Notes under the pieces: generated by a model
What the model saw: only the letters and a program-made list of their open reading frames with translations
Databases searched by the model: none
Told to the model about the DNA's origin: nothing
Made by a program: the position numbers and the translations under genes
Assembly (NCBI RefSeq): GCF_900141825.1
Contig: NZ_FQYQ01000001.1
Coordinates: 248,001 to 312,000 of the forward strand
Direction of reading: 5' to 3'
Length of the DNA: 64,000 nt
Origin: Pseudobutyrivibrio xylanivorans DSM 14809
GTDB taxonomy: Bacteria; Bacillota; Clostridia; Lachnospirales; Lachnospiraceae
Part shown: piece after piece, positions 17,055-26,110 of the stretch
Layout: each line of letters opens with the position of its first letter
Position numbering within the stretch: position 1 is the first letter of the stretch

Positions 17055-18164
17055 ATGTTTGTAGTTTCAGTAAATCATAAAACAGCATCTACTGAATTTA
17101 GACAGAGTTTTGCTTTTGATGAAGACAAAACAAAGCTTTTTTTTCGTAGACTGAGTGATGCAGGAATAAAAGAAATAGTTTACGTTAATACCTGCAATAG
17201 GTGTGAGGTTTACGGCGTTGGAAAAGCATCCCTGGTTCTACAGGTCTGGGCAGAGCTTGCAGGTGTAGAGGTGGAAGAGCTAAAAGAAAATGTGTTGTTT
17301 TTTGATGGAAATGGTGCTGTTAGTCATCTGTTTCATGTTACAGCAGGATTTGAATCTATGGTTTTGGGAGAAGACGAGATTCTTAGACAGATTAAGAATG
17401 CCTATCTCTATTCTATGGAAGAAGGATTTACTGGATTTGAGCTAAATAGTATATTTCAAAGCGCTATTGCCTGTGCCAAAAGAATAAAGACGGAGACTAA
17501 GCTTTCAAAGTCCTCTGTATCTGTAGCATCACTTGCCGCCACTAAGATTCACAACTATAGTCATAAGCTTAAAAAGGTTATGATTATCGGTGCCACAGGA
17601 GACACAGGTAACAAGGTATTTAAAAACCTTTTGTCCTACGGGGATTGTGAGATTTATGTAACTAAGCATATTCATCAGATAGATTCTAAAAACGTAAATA
17701 CGATACCTTATGAGGATAGATATAAATACATTAATGATATGGATGTGGTAGTATCAGCTACAAAGAGTCCACATTATACCATTACATACGGGAAACTTGT
17801 GGATATTCACATGGAAGAAAGGGACAGACTGTTTATAGATTTGGCTGTTCCAAAGGATATTGACGAAGACATATTAAAGCTTGGTAAGAGCCAGCTTATT
17901 ACAATAGATGATTTTGAAGCTATAGCAAAGGAAAATAATTCCATAAAGCTTCAGGAAAAAGAAAGCGGAGAGCTTATTATTGAGGAAGAGATTAATGATT
18001 TGCTTAAAGATCTGATCTTCCACGATAACAGGGAAAAGCTAAAAGCTATAAAGAACTCTCCAAGTGGAGATTTTCAGCATTTCCTTTTTAAATACAAGGA
18101 AATTGCCACGGCAGAAGAATTTTCAAGCTTCGTAAATGTGGTAACACAGATGACAGGAGCTTAA
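17055..18164 (+). CDS. hemA: Glutamyl-tRNA reductase (HemA)
   Basis: A 369-residue protein catalysing the first C5-pathway step, glutamyl-tRNA to glutamate-1-semialdehyde. The N-terminus [15 protein letters not shown], the catalytic Cys in [33 protein letters not shown] and the NADPH site [13 protein letters not shown] identify it. Length is slightly below the usual ~420 because the dimerisation domain is short. The in-frame ATG at 17025 overlaps the promoter -10, so ATG 17055 is chosen. hemB and hemL follow in the same unit. With HemC, CobA-HemD and SirC further on, the pathway leads to siroheme. Confidence 0.93.
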   Translation: MFVVSVNHKTASTEFRQSFAFDEDKTKLFFRRLSDAGIKEIVYVNTCNRCEVYGVGKASLVLQVWAELAGVEVEELKENVLFFDGNGAVSHLFHVTAGFESMVLGEDEILRQIKNAYLYSMEEGFTGFELNSIFQSAIACAKRIKTETKLSKSSVSVASLAATKIHNYSHKLKKVMIIGATGDTGNKVFKNLLSYGDCEIYVTKHIHQIDSKNVNTIPYEDRYKYINDMDVVVSATKSPHYTITYGKLVDIHMEERDRLFIDLAVPKDIDEDILKLGKSQLITIDDFEAIAKENNSIKLQEKESGELIIEEEINDLLKDLIFHDNREKLKAIKNSPSGDFQHFLFKYKEIATAEEFSSFVNVVTQMTGA

Positions 18165-18187
18165 TAAATAGATTAGAGAGAAGGATT

Positions 18188-19159
18188 ATGAGAAGATTTA
18201 GAAGATTAAGACAGACACCCCAGATGAGAAGCTTTGTCAGGGAAAATGAAGTATCAGTAAAGGATTTGATTTATCCATTATTTGTAATTGAAGGAAGCAA
18301 TATTAAAAATGAAGTTCCTTCAATGCCCAATATCTATCAGTATTCCCTTGATAGAATAGATGAAGAATTGGATAAAGTTGTGGCAGCAAAGATTCCTGCC
18401 ATCCTTCTTTTTGGAATTCCAGAGCATAAGGATGAAAAGGGAAGCGGCGCTTATGACGACAATGGAATTACACAGCAGTGTGTAAGACACATTAAGGAAA
18501 ACTATCCTGGTCTTATCGTAATTGCGGATGTTTGTCTTTGCGAATATACAAGCCACGGTCACTGTGGACTTGTCTGCGAAGGTCATATTTTAAATGATGA
18601 GACACTTCCACTTCTGGCAAAGATGGCAGTATCTATGGCAAAGGCCGGAGCAGATATCGTGGCACCATCGGATATGATGGATGGAAGAGTTGCAGCCCTG
18701 AGAGAGGCTTTGGATGAGGCTGGCTTTATCGACACTCCAATCCTTAGCTACAGTGCAAAATTTGCATCAGGCTACTATGGACCATTTAGAGATGCAGCAG
18801 GCTCTGCACCTCATTTTGGAGATAGAAAATCTTATCAGATGGACCCTGCAAATGGCAGAGAAGCCATGAGAGAAATAGAGGATGATTTAGAGGAAGGTGC
18901 AGATATGATTATCGTAAAGCCGGCTCTTGCTTATCTTGATATTATGAAGGAAGCAAGAGAGTGCTTTGATGTGCCTTTCATCACATATAATGTCAGCGGC
19001 GAATATTCTATGGTAAAGGCCGCAGCTGCCAATGGCTGGATAGATGAAAAGAGAATTGTTCTTGAAAATATGATTGCTATGAAGCGAGCTGGTGCAGACA
19101 GAATCATCACCTATCATGCACTTGATGTAGCCAGATTTTTAGAGGAAGAGGACGTTTAA
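18188..19159 (+). CDS. hemB: Delta-aminolevulinate dehydratase (HemB)
   Basis: A 323-residue porphobilinogen synthase with full family length. [16 protein letters not shown] opens the protein. [15 protein letters not shown] carries the Cys-rich zinc site. The two active-site lysines are in [16 protein letters not shown] and [12 protein letters not shown]. It condenses two 5-aminolevulinate molecules to porphobilinogen. It is 23 bp after hemA and 2 bp before hemL. Confidence 0.96.
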   Translation: MRRFRRLRQTPQMRSFVRENEVSVKDLIYPLFVIEGSNIKNEVPSMPNIYQYSLDRIDEELDKVVAAKIPAILLFGIPEHKDEKGSGAYDDNGITQQCVRHIKENYPGLIVIADVCLCEYTSHGHCGLVCEGHILNDETLPLLAKMAVSMAKAGADIVAPSDMMDGRVAALREALDEAGFIDTPILSYSAKFASGYYGPFRDAAGSAPHFGDRKSYQMDPANGREAMREIEDDLEEGADMIIVKPALAYLDIMKEARECFDVPFITYNVSGEYSMVKAAAANGWIDEKRIVLENMIAMKRAGADRIITYHALDVARFLEEEDV

Positions 19160-19161
19160 TA

Positions 19162-20415
19162 ATGAGTGTGTCACATGATTTTTTTGAGGATGCAAAGCAG
19201 CATATTCCTGGTGGAGTAAATTCTCCTGTAAGAGCTTTTAGAGCAGTGGGACAGGATCCACTTTTTATAGACCATGCAAAGGGTAGTCACATATTTGATG
19301 TGGATGGAAATGAATATGTAGATTATGTATGTTCATGGGGACCTATGATTTTAGGTCATGCATATCAGCCTGTTATCGACGCTGTAAAAGCAGCCTGCGA
19401 TAATGGACTTTCTTACGGAGCGCCTACTCAGAAGGAAACACTACTTGCAAAGCTTATATTAGAGGCTGTTCCCTTTATGGATAAGGTTCGTCTTGTAAAT
19501 TCTGGAACAGAGGCTGTTATGAGTGCCATCAGAGTTGCAAGAGGCTACACAGGTAAGGACAAGATTATAAAATTCAGAGGAAACTATCACGGACATAGTG
19601 ATGGACTCCTTGTTACAGCAGGCTCAGGTCTTCTCACTGAGTCCACACCTGATTCTGCAGGGGTGCCAAAGGGATATACTCAGACTACGCTATTGGCTAA
19701 TTACAATGATGAGGATTCTGTGGAGGCTTTGTTTAAGGCCAATAAGGGCGAGATTGCAGCAGTTATTGTGGAGCCTGTCAGTGCAAATATGGGTGTTGTT
19801 CCACCAAAGGAAGGCTTTTTAGAGTTTCTTCGAAAGATTACAAAGGATAATGAAGCACTTCTTATTTTTGATGAGGTTATTACAGGCTTTAGATTAGCCT
19901 TTGGTGGTGCATCAGAGTATTTTGGAATCCAGCCGGATATGATTACCTTTGGAAAAATTGTAGGTGGAGGAATGCCACTTGCAGCCTATGTGGGAAAAAA
20001 GGATATTATGGATGTAGTGGCACCACTTGGTGCTGTATATCAGGCAGGAACACTTTCTGGAAATCCTATTGCTGTTACAGCAGGCATCGAAAGTCTAAAG
20101 GCTTTAAAGGCAGATAAAGACATTTATAATAGAATAGATAAATATGCTGCAAAGCTTGAGGAAGCTTACAAGAATAAAGGAATTACCGTTAATCGAGTAG
20201 GTTCACTGCTTTCTCCATTCTTTACAGAGGGTACAGTGGAAAGCTACGCTGATGTACTTAAATGTGACACAGAAAAATTCGCCCAGTATTTTAGAGGCAT
20301 GGTGGCTGAGGGAATTTATGTGGCACCTAGTCAATTTGAGGCGATGTTTATTTCTGATGCTCATACCAAGGAGGATTTGGAAAAAACATTATCAGCGATT
20401 GACAAAGTATTATAA
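19162..20415 (+). CDS. hemL: Glutamate-1-semialdehyde 2,1-aminomutase (HemL)
   Basis: A 417-residue class-III aminotransferase-fold PLP enzyme. IPGGVNSPVRAFRAVG is the signature N-terminus. NSGTEAVMSAIRVARGYTG, the PLP site DEVITGFRLAFGGASE and the catalytic Lys in ITFGKIVGGGMP follow. It converts glutamate-1-semialdehyde to 5-aminolevulinate. The start lies 2 bp after the hemB stop. The final codons contain the -35 of a candidate promoter for the next gene. Confidence 0.96.
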   Translation: MSVSHDFFEDAKQHIPGGVNSPVRAFRAVGQDPLFIDHAKGSHIFDVDGNEYVDYVCSWGPMILGHAYQPVIDAVKAACDNGLSYGAPTQKETLLAKLILEAVPFMDKVRLVNSGTEAVMSAIRVARGYTGKDKIIKFRGNYHGHSDGLLVTAGSGLLTESTPDSAGVPKGYTQTTLLANYNDEDSVEALFKANKGEIAAVIVEPVSANMGVVPPKEGFLEFLRKITKDNEALLIFDEVITGFRLAFGGASEYFGIQPDMITFGKIVGGGMPLAAYVGKKDIMDVVAPLGAVYQAGTLSGNPIAVTAGIESLKALKADKDIYNRIDKYAAKLEEAYKNKGITVNRVGSLLSPFFTEGTVESYADVLKCDTEKFAQYFRGMVAEGIYVAPSQFEAMFISDAHTKEDLEKTLSAIDKVL

Positions 20416-20447
20416 ACCAAATACAATACACCTAGTGATTTGGTAGG
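20399..20447 (+). promoter_or_regulatory. Candidate promoter with weak Rrf2-like site
   Basis: TTGACA (20399-20404, inside hemL), 17 nt, TACAAT (20422-20427). ACCTAGTGATTTGGTAGG follows at 20430-20447, a degenerate version of the sulfur-operon element. The spacing between its half-sites differs, so the regulatory claim is tentative. Confidence 0.4.
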
Positions 20448-20449
20448 AG

Positions 20450-20482
20450 AATAAGCAGATGGGATATTCACATCTGCTTATT
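20450..20482 (+). terminator. Hairpin after hemL
   Basis: AATAAGCAGATG (20450-20461) pairs perfectly with CATCTGCTTATT (20471-20482), loop 9 nt, with a short TTT tail. It would end the hemABL transcript, or sit in the leader of tcdA if the promoter at 20399 is used. Confidence 0.65.
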
Positions 20483-20502
20483 TGAAATGTAAAGAGGTAT
20501 TT

Positions 20503-21273
20503 ATGTTAAACCAGTTTTCGAGAACAGAATTGCTTCTTGGTAAGGATGCCATGGAGCAGTTACAGAATAAGAGAGTTGCCATCTTTGGTATAGGTGGAGT
20601 TGGCGGATATGTGTGTGAGGCCTTGGTTCGTACAGGCGTAGGTCACTTTGATTTGATTGATGATGATAAGGTTTGTCTCACAAACCTCAATCGTCAGATT
20701 ATAGCTACCCGTTCTACAGTTGGAAAGCACAAGGTAGACGTTATGAAGGAGCGTATGCTTGATATCAACCCAAAGGCTGATATCACTGTTCACAAGTGTT
20801 TCTTCCTTCCTGAGAATGCTGATGATTTTGATTTTAAATCATATGATTATGTTGTAGATGCTGTTGATACTGTCACAGCAAAGATTGAGATTATTATGAG
20901 ATGTAAGCAGGATGATGTTCCTATTATCAGTTGCATGGGCGCAGGTAATAAGCTTGATCCTAGCCGTTTCAGGGTGGCTGATATTTACAAGACTACCATG
21001 TGTCCTCTGGCAAAGGTTATGCGTCGTGAGATGAAAAAGCGCGGTGTTAAGAATCTCAAGGTTGTATTCTCAGACGAGAAGCCTACACGTCCAATAGAGG
21101 ATATGGCTATCAGCTGTAGGACAAATTGTATCTGTCCACCAGGTGCAGAGCATAAATGTACAGAGCGCAGGGACATTCCAGGTTCTATTGCATTTACACC
21201 TGCTGTGGCAGGTCTGGTACTTGCAAGTGAAGTCATAAAGGATTTATCTAACGGATTCGGTAGAGGTTTATAA
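20503..21273 (+). CDS. tcdA: TcdA-like tRNA threonylcarbamoyladenosine dehydratase (ThiF/E1 family)
   Basis: A 256-residue E1-like protein: RTELLLGKDAMEQLQNKRVAIFGIGGVGGY gives the nucleotide-binding loop, DDDKVCLTNLNRQ the Asp/Arg pair, and RDIPGSIAFTPAVAGLVLASEVI the C-terminal signature of TcdA (CsdL/YgdL). TcdA cyclises t6A37 in tRNA using ATP. Its partner desulfurase in E. coli is CsdA, so location in a sulfur island is suggestive. ATG 20503 follows AAAGAGG; the TTG at 20482 lies in the hairpin and is rejected. It is distinct from the two E1 proteins at 11899 and 25280. Confidence 0.85.
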   Translation: MLNQFSRTELLLGKDAMEQLQNKRVAIFGIGGVGGYVCEALVRTGVGHFDLIDDDKVCLTNLNRQIIATRSTVGKHKVDVMKERMLDINPKADITVHKCFFLPENADDFDFKSYDYVVDAVDTVTAKIEIIMRCKQDDVPIISCMGAGNKLDPSRFRVADIYKTTMCPLAKVMRREMKKRGVKNLKVVFSDEKPTRPIEDMAISCRTNCICPPGAEHKCTERRDIPGSIAFTPAVAGLVLASEVIKDLSNGFGRGL

Positions 21274-21291
21274 TAGGCTAGGGGGAATAAT

Positions 21292-22233
21292 ATGACACTT
21301 CAACAGGTTTTATACGCACTAACAATTCAGGAATGTGGCTCTATGAACAAGGCTGCTGAAAAGCTGTACATTGTACAGCCTACACTTACATCAGCTATTC
21401 AGGAGCTTGAGAATGAAGTGGGAATTACCATTTTCATGCGAACAAACAAGGGCGTAATTGTCACTCCTGAGGGAGCAGAGTTTCTTGAGGATATCAGGGG
21501 CTTTTATCGTCAATACGATATCGTTATGCAGAAGTACAGCGGAGAAGGAAATTACAAGAGAAAGTTCGGTGTTTCCACACAGCATTACACCTTTGCCGTA
21601 CGTGCTTTTGTTGATATGGCAAAGCAATATGATATGAACGAGTTCGATTTCGCTCTTCGCGAGACTACCACCATGGACATCATTAAGGATGTCAGCACAC
21701 TTAAGAGTGAGATAGGAGTCCTTTATATCAACGAGCTCAACCGCAAGGCTATGAATAGACTATTCACTGAGCATGCCCTGGAGTTCCATCCCCTTATAAA
21801 ATGTAAGGCTTTTGTTTACCTGTGGAAGGATCATCCTCTTGCAAATCAAGAATATATTACCATGGAGGATTTGGAAGATTACCCATGTATGTTCTTCGAG
21901 CAGGGAGACAACAGTGAGTTCCTTGCAGAGGAAATCCTTAGCGAGAATTTCTATCCTAAGACACTTCGTGTTACAGACCGTTCTACCATGCTTAATCTCG
22001 TAAAGGCTCTTAACGGATATACGTTATGCTCAGGTATCATCTACGGTGATTACAATGGTGATGGTTATATTGTTGTTCCATTTAAGGGCGACGAGGAAAA
22101 CCCAAACAGCGTGATGGAAATCGGCTATATCACAAAGAAAAATGCTGTCATGAGTAAGATTGGTGTTCAGTATCTTGAAGAGGTAGATAAGGCTTTAGAA
22201 CAGATTGATAAGTCTGTAATTTATGAGGATTAA
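21292..22233 (+). CDS. LysR-family transcriptional regulator
   Basis: A 313-residue LysR-type regulator. The N-terminal winged helix-turn-helix is clear (LQQVLYALTIQECGSMNKAAEKLYIVQPTLTSAIQELENEVG, residues 3-45), followed by an effector-binding domain from about residue 90. It lies 18 bp after tcdA and upstream of the metY operon. By position it might sense O-acetylserine or another sulfur intermediate, as CysB-type regulators do, but the ligand cannot be inferred from sequence. A terminator follows. Confidence 0.88.
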   Translation: MTLQQVLYALTIQECGSMNKAAEKLYIVQPTLTSAIQELENEVGITIFMRTNKGVIVTPEGAEFLEDIRGFYRQYDIVMQKYSGEGNYKRKFGVSTQHYTFAVRAFVDMAKQYDMNEFDFALRETTTMDIIKDVSTLKSEIGVLYINELNRKAMNRLFTEHALEFHPLIKCKAFVYLWKDHPLANQEYITMEDLEDYPCMFFEQGDNSEFLAEEILSENFYPKTLRVTDRSTMLNLVKALNGYTLCSGIIYGDYNGDGYIVVPFKGDEENPNSVMEIGYITKKNAVMSKIGVQYLEEVDKALEQIDKSVIYED

Positions 22234-22289
22234 TATCGTAAATACGTTGCTATAAATTTCATTAATAACCAGATATAAGATTAATGTTG

Positions 22290-22320
22290 AACCAGGTTTA
22301 TTGACCTGGTTCTTTTTATT
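22290..22320 (+). terminator. Rho-independent terminator after lysR
   Basis: AACCAGGT (22290-22297) pairs with ACCTGGTT (22304-22311), 6-nt loop, tail CTTTTTATT. The 3' side of the loop and stem also carries the TTGACC -35 of the next promoter. Confidence 0.85.
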
Positions 22321-22348
22321 TGATAATATCCTATCAACCTAGTAGGTA
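22301..22348 (+). promoter_or_regulatory. metY operon promoter with Rrf2-type operator
   Basis: TTGACC (22301-22306), 17 nt, TAATAT (22324-22329). CCTATCAACCTAGTAGG begins directly after the -10 at 22330 and contains the perfect palindrome ACCTAGTAGGT (22337-22347). It is the best-preserved copy of the motif shared with the promoters at 2709 and 11380. Confidence 0.7.
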
Positions 22349-22384
22349 ATTGGTTGTTAGAGTAATAAAAGGGAGAACGCTTGG

Positions 22385-23611
22385 ATGAGATTTAATACTA
22401 GATTACTCCATGAAGGTGTAATAAGAGAGATAAATGGAGCAACACTTCCTCCTATATATCAAAGTAGTGCCTTTGATCAGGAAACTGCAGAGGATTTGGC
22501 AGGAATCTTTGGAAATAAAAAGATGGGGTATTGTTACACGCGAGTAGCAAATCCCACAATTACGGTCTTTGAAAATAGGATTACAAAGCTTGAAGGAGGA
22601 ATAGGATCAGTTGCCTGTTCTTCAGGAATGGCAGCTTTATCAAATGCTTTGCTGAACATTTTACAGGCTGGAGATGAAATAATCTCAAGTGCCAGTCTTT
22701 ATGGCGGAACAATTGATTTGTTCCGTGACATAGAAGCATTTGGAATAAAAACAAATTATGTGCGAAACAATGACCTAGAGCAAATAGAAGCTGCTTTCAA
22801 TGAACGTACCAAGGTGGTATTTGCAGAGACCATCGGCAATCCCTGTTTGGACGTAACAGACATCAAAAAACTTGCAGAAATCGCTCACTCACATGGAGTT
22901 CCACTTATTGTTGATAATACAACAGCTACTCCTTATTTAATAAAAGCAATTGAGCTTGGTGCCGACATAGTAGTGAATTCTTCTTCAAAATATATAAATG
23001 GAAGCAGCAATTCAATCAGCGGTGTATTAACAGACAGCGGACATTTCAAATGGACAAGGGAAAAATATCCAATACTTGGAGACTATGTAAAGTTTGGCCC
23101 TATGGCTTATATAGCAAAGATGCGTAGCGGTTTATTCAGAAATATGGGTACATGCCTGTCACCATTCAACGCATATCTGAATGTGATTGGACTGGAGACA
23201 CTTGGTCTTAGAATGGATAGACAATGCAGCAATGCCTTAGCTCTTGCAACATGGCTTGAGGAAACATATCCAGACATCACAGTAAATTACCCGGGACTAA
23301 AGTCTAGCAAATGGCATGATATAGCAGAAGGACAATTGAAGAATGGATATGGAGCGATTCTTACTATTAGAGTGGGTTCTAAAGAAAGAGCCTTCCAGAT
23401 AATGAATAAGTTGACGATTCCATATATCCTTTCAAATATAGGAGATACAAAAACACTGGTAGTTCATCCAGCTTCAACGATTTCTCTTCACAGTACTCCA
23501 CAGGAGCTGGAAGATGCAGGTGTGTACGATGATTTAATTCGTATATCCGTAGGAATCGAAGACGTTGATGATTTGATAGAAGATTTTAGAAATGCATTAA
23601 AAGGAGAATAA
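22385..23611 (+). CDS. metY: O-acetylhomoserine sulfhydrylase (MetY)
   Basis: A 408-residue Cys/Met-metabolism PLP enzyme. It starts RFNTRLLHEGVIREINGATLPPIYQSSAF. The PLP site is in VACSSGMAALSNALLN and the catalytic Lys in VVNSSSKYINGSSNSISGV. The MKSGLFRN-like segment (AKMRSGLFRNMGTCLSPFNAYL) favours O-acetylhomoserine sulfhydrylase over cystathionine gamma-synthase. It forms homocysteine from O-acetylhomoserine and a sulfur donor. The six following genes encode sulfide production and a protein-thiocarboxylate donor, as in the Wolinella MetY/HcyS system. It overlaps the next gene by one base. Confidence 0.92.
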   Translation: MRFNTRLLHEGVIREINGATLPPIYQSSAFDQETAEDLAGIFGNKKMGYCYTRVANPTITVFENRITKLEGGIGSVACSSGMAALSNALLNILQAGDEIISSASLYGGTIDLFRDIEAFGIKTNYVRNNDLEQIEAAFNERTKVVFAETIGNPCLDVTDIKKLAEIAHSHGVPLIVDNTTATPYLIKAIELGADIVVNSSSKYINGSSNSISGVLTDSGHFKWTREKYPILGDYVKFGPMAYIAKMRSGLFRNMGTCLSPFNAYLNVIGLETLGLRMDRQCSNALALATWLEETYPDITVNYPGLKSSKWHDIAEGQLKNGYGAILTIRVGSKERAFQIMNKLTIPYILSNIGDTKTLVVHPASTISLHSTPQELEDAGVYDDLIRISVGIEDVDDLIEDFRNALKGE

Positions 23612-24486
23612 TGATGGCAGAAGCAATTGATTACAAAGCTCTGAAGGCTGGCGGCTTCATGAAGCAGGTACAAAAGGGATATGGGTCCCTCAGATTACAG
23701 GTTATCGGAGGCAACCTTGATGCAAAGGCAATCAAGACTGTTGCTGAGGTAGCAGAGAAATATGGTCATGGATATGTTCATATGACATCTCGTCAGGGAA
23801 TTGAGATTCCATTTATCCATGTAAATGATCTTCAGAAGGTAAAGGATGAACTTAAGGAAGGCGGAGTTGGTACCGGTGTATGCGGACCTAGAGTACGTAC
23901 TATCACAGCTTGTCAGGGTTCAGAGATTTGTCCTAGTGGATGTATTGATACATACACTCTTGCAAAGGAACTTGACGCAAGATATTTCGGTAGAGAGCTT
24001 CCACACAAGTTTAAGTTTGGTGTAACTGGATGTCAGAACAACTGCCTTAAGGCGGAGGAAAACGATGTCGGAATTAAGGGCGGTATGACAGTTGAGTATA
24101 AAGAGGATGCATGTATTTCATGCGGTGTCTGCGTAAAGGCTTGTAGAGAAAAAGCTCTTACAATGACAGATGGCAAGGTAGAAATCGACAGAACAAAGTG
24201 TAACAACTGTGCACGATGTGTAAAGAGCTGTCCTACTGATGCATGGGAAGGCACTCCAGGATATATCGTATCCTTCGGTGGAACCTTTGGAAATAAGATT
24301 TACAAAGCCGAGGAGCTTGTCCCAATCATCCGTGATAAGGAGACACTTTTTAGAGTAACAGATGCAGCTATCGAATACTTCGAGGCTAACGCAAATCCAA
24401 GTGAACGCTTCCGCGCAACACTTCAGAGACTTGGAGATGAGGGATTAAGAGAAGTTGTAAATAAAGCATACGAAGGAGGTAACTAA
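23611..24486 (+). CDS. Siroheme [4Fe-4S] sulfite reductase with ferredoxin domain (AsrC/Fsr-like)
   Basis: A 291-residue single-subunit sulfite/nitrite reductase. The N-terminal ferrodoxin-like half-domain contains HMTSRQGIEIPFIH. The siroheme-cluster cysteines are Cys101-x5-Cys107 (ACQGSEICPSG) and Cys141-x3-Cys145 (TGCQNNCLKAE). Two further [4Fe-4S] motifs follow (CISCGVCVKACR, CNNCARCVKSCP). It reduces sulfite to sulfide with six electrons. It is far smaller than CysI (about 570) and resembles AsrC and the Wolinella cluster enzyme. Siroheme would come from the hem/sirC genes of this island. ATG 23614 is an alternative start with slightly better RBS spacing. Confidence 0.9.
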   Translation: MMAEAIDYKALKAGGFMKQVQKGYGSLRLQVIGGNLDAKAIKTVAEVAEKYGHGYVHMTSRQGIEIPFIHVNDLQKVKDELKEGGVGTGVCGPRVRTITACQGSEICPSGCIDTYTLAKELDARYFGRELPHKFKFGVTGCQNNCLKAEENDVGIKGGMTVEYKEDACISCGVCVKACREKALTMTDGKVEIDRTKCNNCARCVKSCPTDAWEGTPGYIVSFGGTFGNKIYKAEELVPIIRDKETLFRVTDAAIEYFEANANPSERFRATLQRLGDEGLREVVNKAYEGGN

Positions 24487-24487
24487 A

Positions 24488-24736
24488 ATGGCAGATGTAA
24501 TTGAATTTGATGAGAAGATTGATATCACTGATAAGGTTTGCCCTTTGACTTTTGTAACTGCAAAAGTTGCAATCGAAGAGCTTGATGATGGTGAGGTTTT
24601 GGCAATTCGCCTTAATGATGGTGAGCCAGTACAGAACGTACCTCGTTCATTTAAAGAGGATGGCCATCAGGTACTTAAGCTTGATGACAATGGCGATGGC
24701 ACATATACACTTTATGTGAGAAAGGTAGAGGAATAA
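24488..24736 (+). CDS. tusA: TusA-family sulfur carrier
   Basis: An 82-residue TusA/SirA-like protein. The conserved sulfur-binding Cys lies in TDKVCPLTFVTAKVAIEEL (CPxTxxxxK-type motif, near residue 18), followed by the acidic strand GEVLAIRLNDGEPVQNVPRSF. TusA proteins carry persulfide between desulfurases or reductases and acceptors. It starts 1 bp after the reductase stop and overlaps the thioredoxin gene by one base, so it is part of the sulfite-to-homocysteine relay. Confidence 0.9.
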   Translation: MADVIEFDEKIDITDKVCPLTFVTAKVAIEELDDGEVLAIRLNDGEPVQNVPRSFKEDGHQVLKLDDNGDGTYTLYVRKVEE

Positions 24737-25053
24737 TGGCAGAGAGAATTTACGCGGATGATTTTCAGGCAAAGGTTTTAGATAGTCCCGTTCCAGTGCT
24801 AGTAGATTTTTACGCTGATTCATGCATTGCCTGCAAAAAGCTTGCTCCTACACTTTGCGATGTGGAGGAAGATTACGAGGGCAAGGTAAGTGTATTCAAG
24901 GTAAATACAGGCTATGACACAAAGCTTGTTCAGGAATATGAGATTTTAAGTAATCCTACATTGATTTTTTTTAAGAATGGCGAAGCTGTTGATCGACAGA
25001 TTGGTGCCAAGGATTATGACGAGTTAACTGACTGGATTGATGGTCTAATTTAG
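24736..25053 (+). CDS. Thioredoxin-like protein with CIAC active site
   Basis: A 105-residue thioredoxin fold: VLVDFYADSCIACKKLAPTL near residues 21-40 and NPTLIFFKNGEAVDRQIG with the cis-Pro. The active site reads CIAC instead of CGPC, which should alter its redox potential. In this operon it may supply electrons to the sulfite reductase/TusA system or release sulfur from persulfides. That role is inferred from its tight operon position between tusA and the carrier gene. Confidence 0.9.
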   Translation: MAERIYADDFQAKVLDSPVPVLVDFYADSCIACKKLAPTLCDVEEDYEGKVSVFKVNTGYDTKLVQEYEILSNPTLIFFKNGEAVDRQIGAKDYDELTDWIDGLI

Positions 25054-25073
25054 TAGTAAAGGAGAATGGAAAA

Positions 25074-25280
25074 ATGACAATTACAGTAGCAGGAGAGAAA
25101 AAGGAATACAAGGATGGACTTACACTTCCTGAGCTTATTGAAGCAGAGAATGTAGAGACACCAGAGTATGTAACAGTATCAATTAATGATGAGTTTATTC
25201 TTACAGAGAATAAAGAGACAACAGTTTTAAATGAAGGTGATTCAGTAGAGTTCCTTTACTTCATGGGAGGTGGACAATAA
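25074..25280 (+). CDS. ThiS/HcyS-like sulfur carrier ending GGGQ
   Basis: A 68-residue beta-grasp protein of the ThiS/MoaD family (ITVAGEKKEYKDGLTLPELI). It ends FMGGGQ, so one residue (Gln) follows the glycines. Ordinary ThiS ends in GG; Wolinella HcyS carries an extra C-terminal residue that the JAMM protease HcyD must remove before thiocarboxylation. The same logic fits here, because an E1 and a JAMM gene follow immediately. It overlaps the E1 start by one base. A thiamine role is possible but no other thi gene is nearby. Confidence 0.88.
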   Translation: MTITVAGEKKEYKDGLTLPELIEAENVETPEYVTVSINDEFILTENKETTVLNEGDSVEFLYFMGGGQ

Positions 25281-26110
25281 TGGCTATGACAGATCAGCAG
25301 ATTGAACGTTATAGTCGCCACATCATCCTTAAGGAGGTAGGAGCTAAGGGACAGAAGAAGCTTCTTAATGCAAAGGTCCTTATCATTGGTGCTGGCGGAC
25401 TTGGTGCTCCAGCAGCTATGTATTTGGCAGCAGCAGGCGTTGGTACAATTGGTATCGTAGATGCGGATGAGGTTGATTTATCAAATCTTCAGCGTCAAAT
25501 AATTCATGCTACAGCGGACATTGGAAAACCTAAGGTTAAGTCTGCTAAAGAGACAATGAATGCAATGAATCCAGATGTGGAGGTAAAGACTTACCACAAG
25601 TTTGTGGATTCTACAAATATAAGAGAGATAATTCGTGAATACGATTTTGTAATTGATGGAACAGATAATTTCCCAGCTAAGTTCCTTATCAATGATGCAT
25701 GCGTAATGGAGAAGAAACCATTTTCTCACGCTGGTATCATTCGCTTCAAGGGACAGCTTATGACTTATGTTCCTGGGGAAGGACCATGCTACAGATGCGT
25801 ATTCAAAAATCCACCACCAAAGGATGCTGTGCCTACATGTAAGCAGGCTGGTGTAATCGGTGCAATGGGTGGTGTTATCGGTTCACTTCAGGCAATGGAG
25901 GCTATTAAGTACATTGTAGGAGTTGGTGAGCTTCTCACAGGAAAGCTTCTTACATATGATGCAGTAAATCAGGATTTCAGAAAGATTAAGCTTCCAGGTG
26001 ATACATGCAAGTGTCCAGTTTGTGGAGCAAATCCAACTATTACAGAGCTTATTGATTACGAGCAGGTTGTATGTGAGGAAACTGCAGGACGCTTTGAGGC
26101 AGCAAGATGA
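25280..26110 (+). CDS. E1-like carrier-activating enzyme (HcyF/MoeB/ThiF)
   Basis: A 276-residue E1-like adenylyltransferase. The N-terminal QIERYSRHIILKEVGAKGQKKL is typical. VLIIGAGGLGAPAAMYLAAAGVG is the nucleotide site, DLSNLQRQ the catalytic Arg region, CYRCVF and CKCPVCG the zinc cysteines, and VPTCKQAGVIG the candidate thiol. It adenylates and thiocarboxylates the upstream carrier. Unlike the paralogue at 11899 it lacks both the fused carrier and the rhodanese. It overlaps the JAMM gene by 4 bases. Confidence 0.92.
   Translation: MAMTDQQIERYSRHIILKEVGAKGQKKLLNAKVLIIGAGGLGAPAAMYLAAAGVGTIGIVDADEVDLSNLQRQIIHATADIGKPKVKSAKETMNAMNPDVEVKTYHKFVDSTNIREIIREYDFVIDGTDNFPAKFLINDACVMEKKPFSHAGIIRFKGQLMTYVPGEGPCYRCVFKNPPPKDAVPTCKQAGVIGAMGGVIGSLQAMEAIKYIVGVGELLTGKLLTYDAVNQDFRKIKLPGDTCKCPVCGANPTITELIDYEQVVCEETAGRFEAAR

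Noticed and set aside
25074-26110. Thiamine biosynthesis ThiS-ThiF
   Set aside because: No thiG, thiH or other thiamine genes nearby; the JAMM gene, the GGGQ tail and metY point to methionine.
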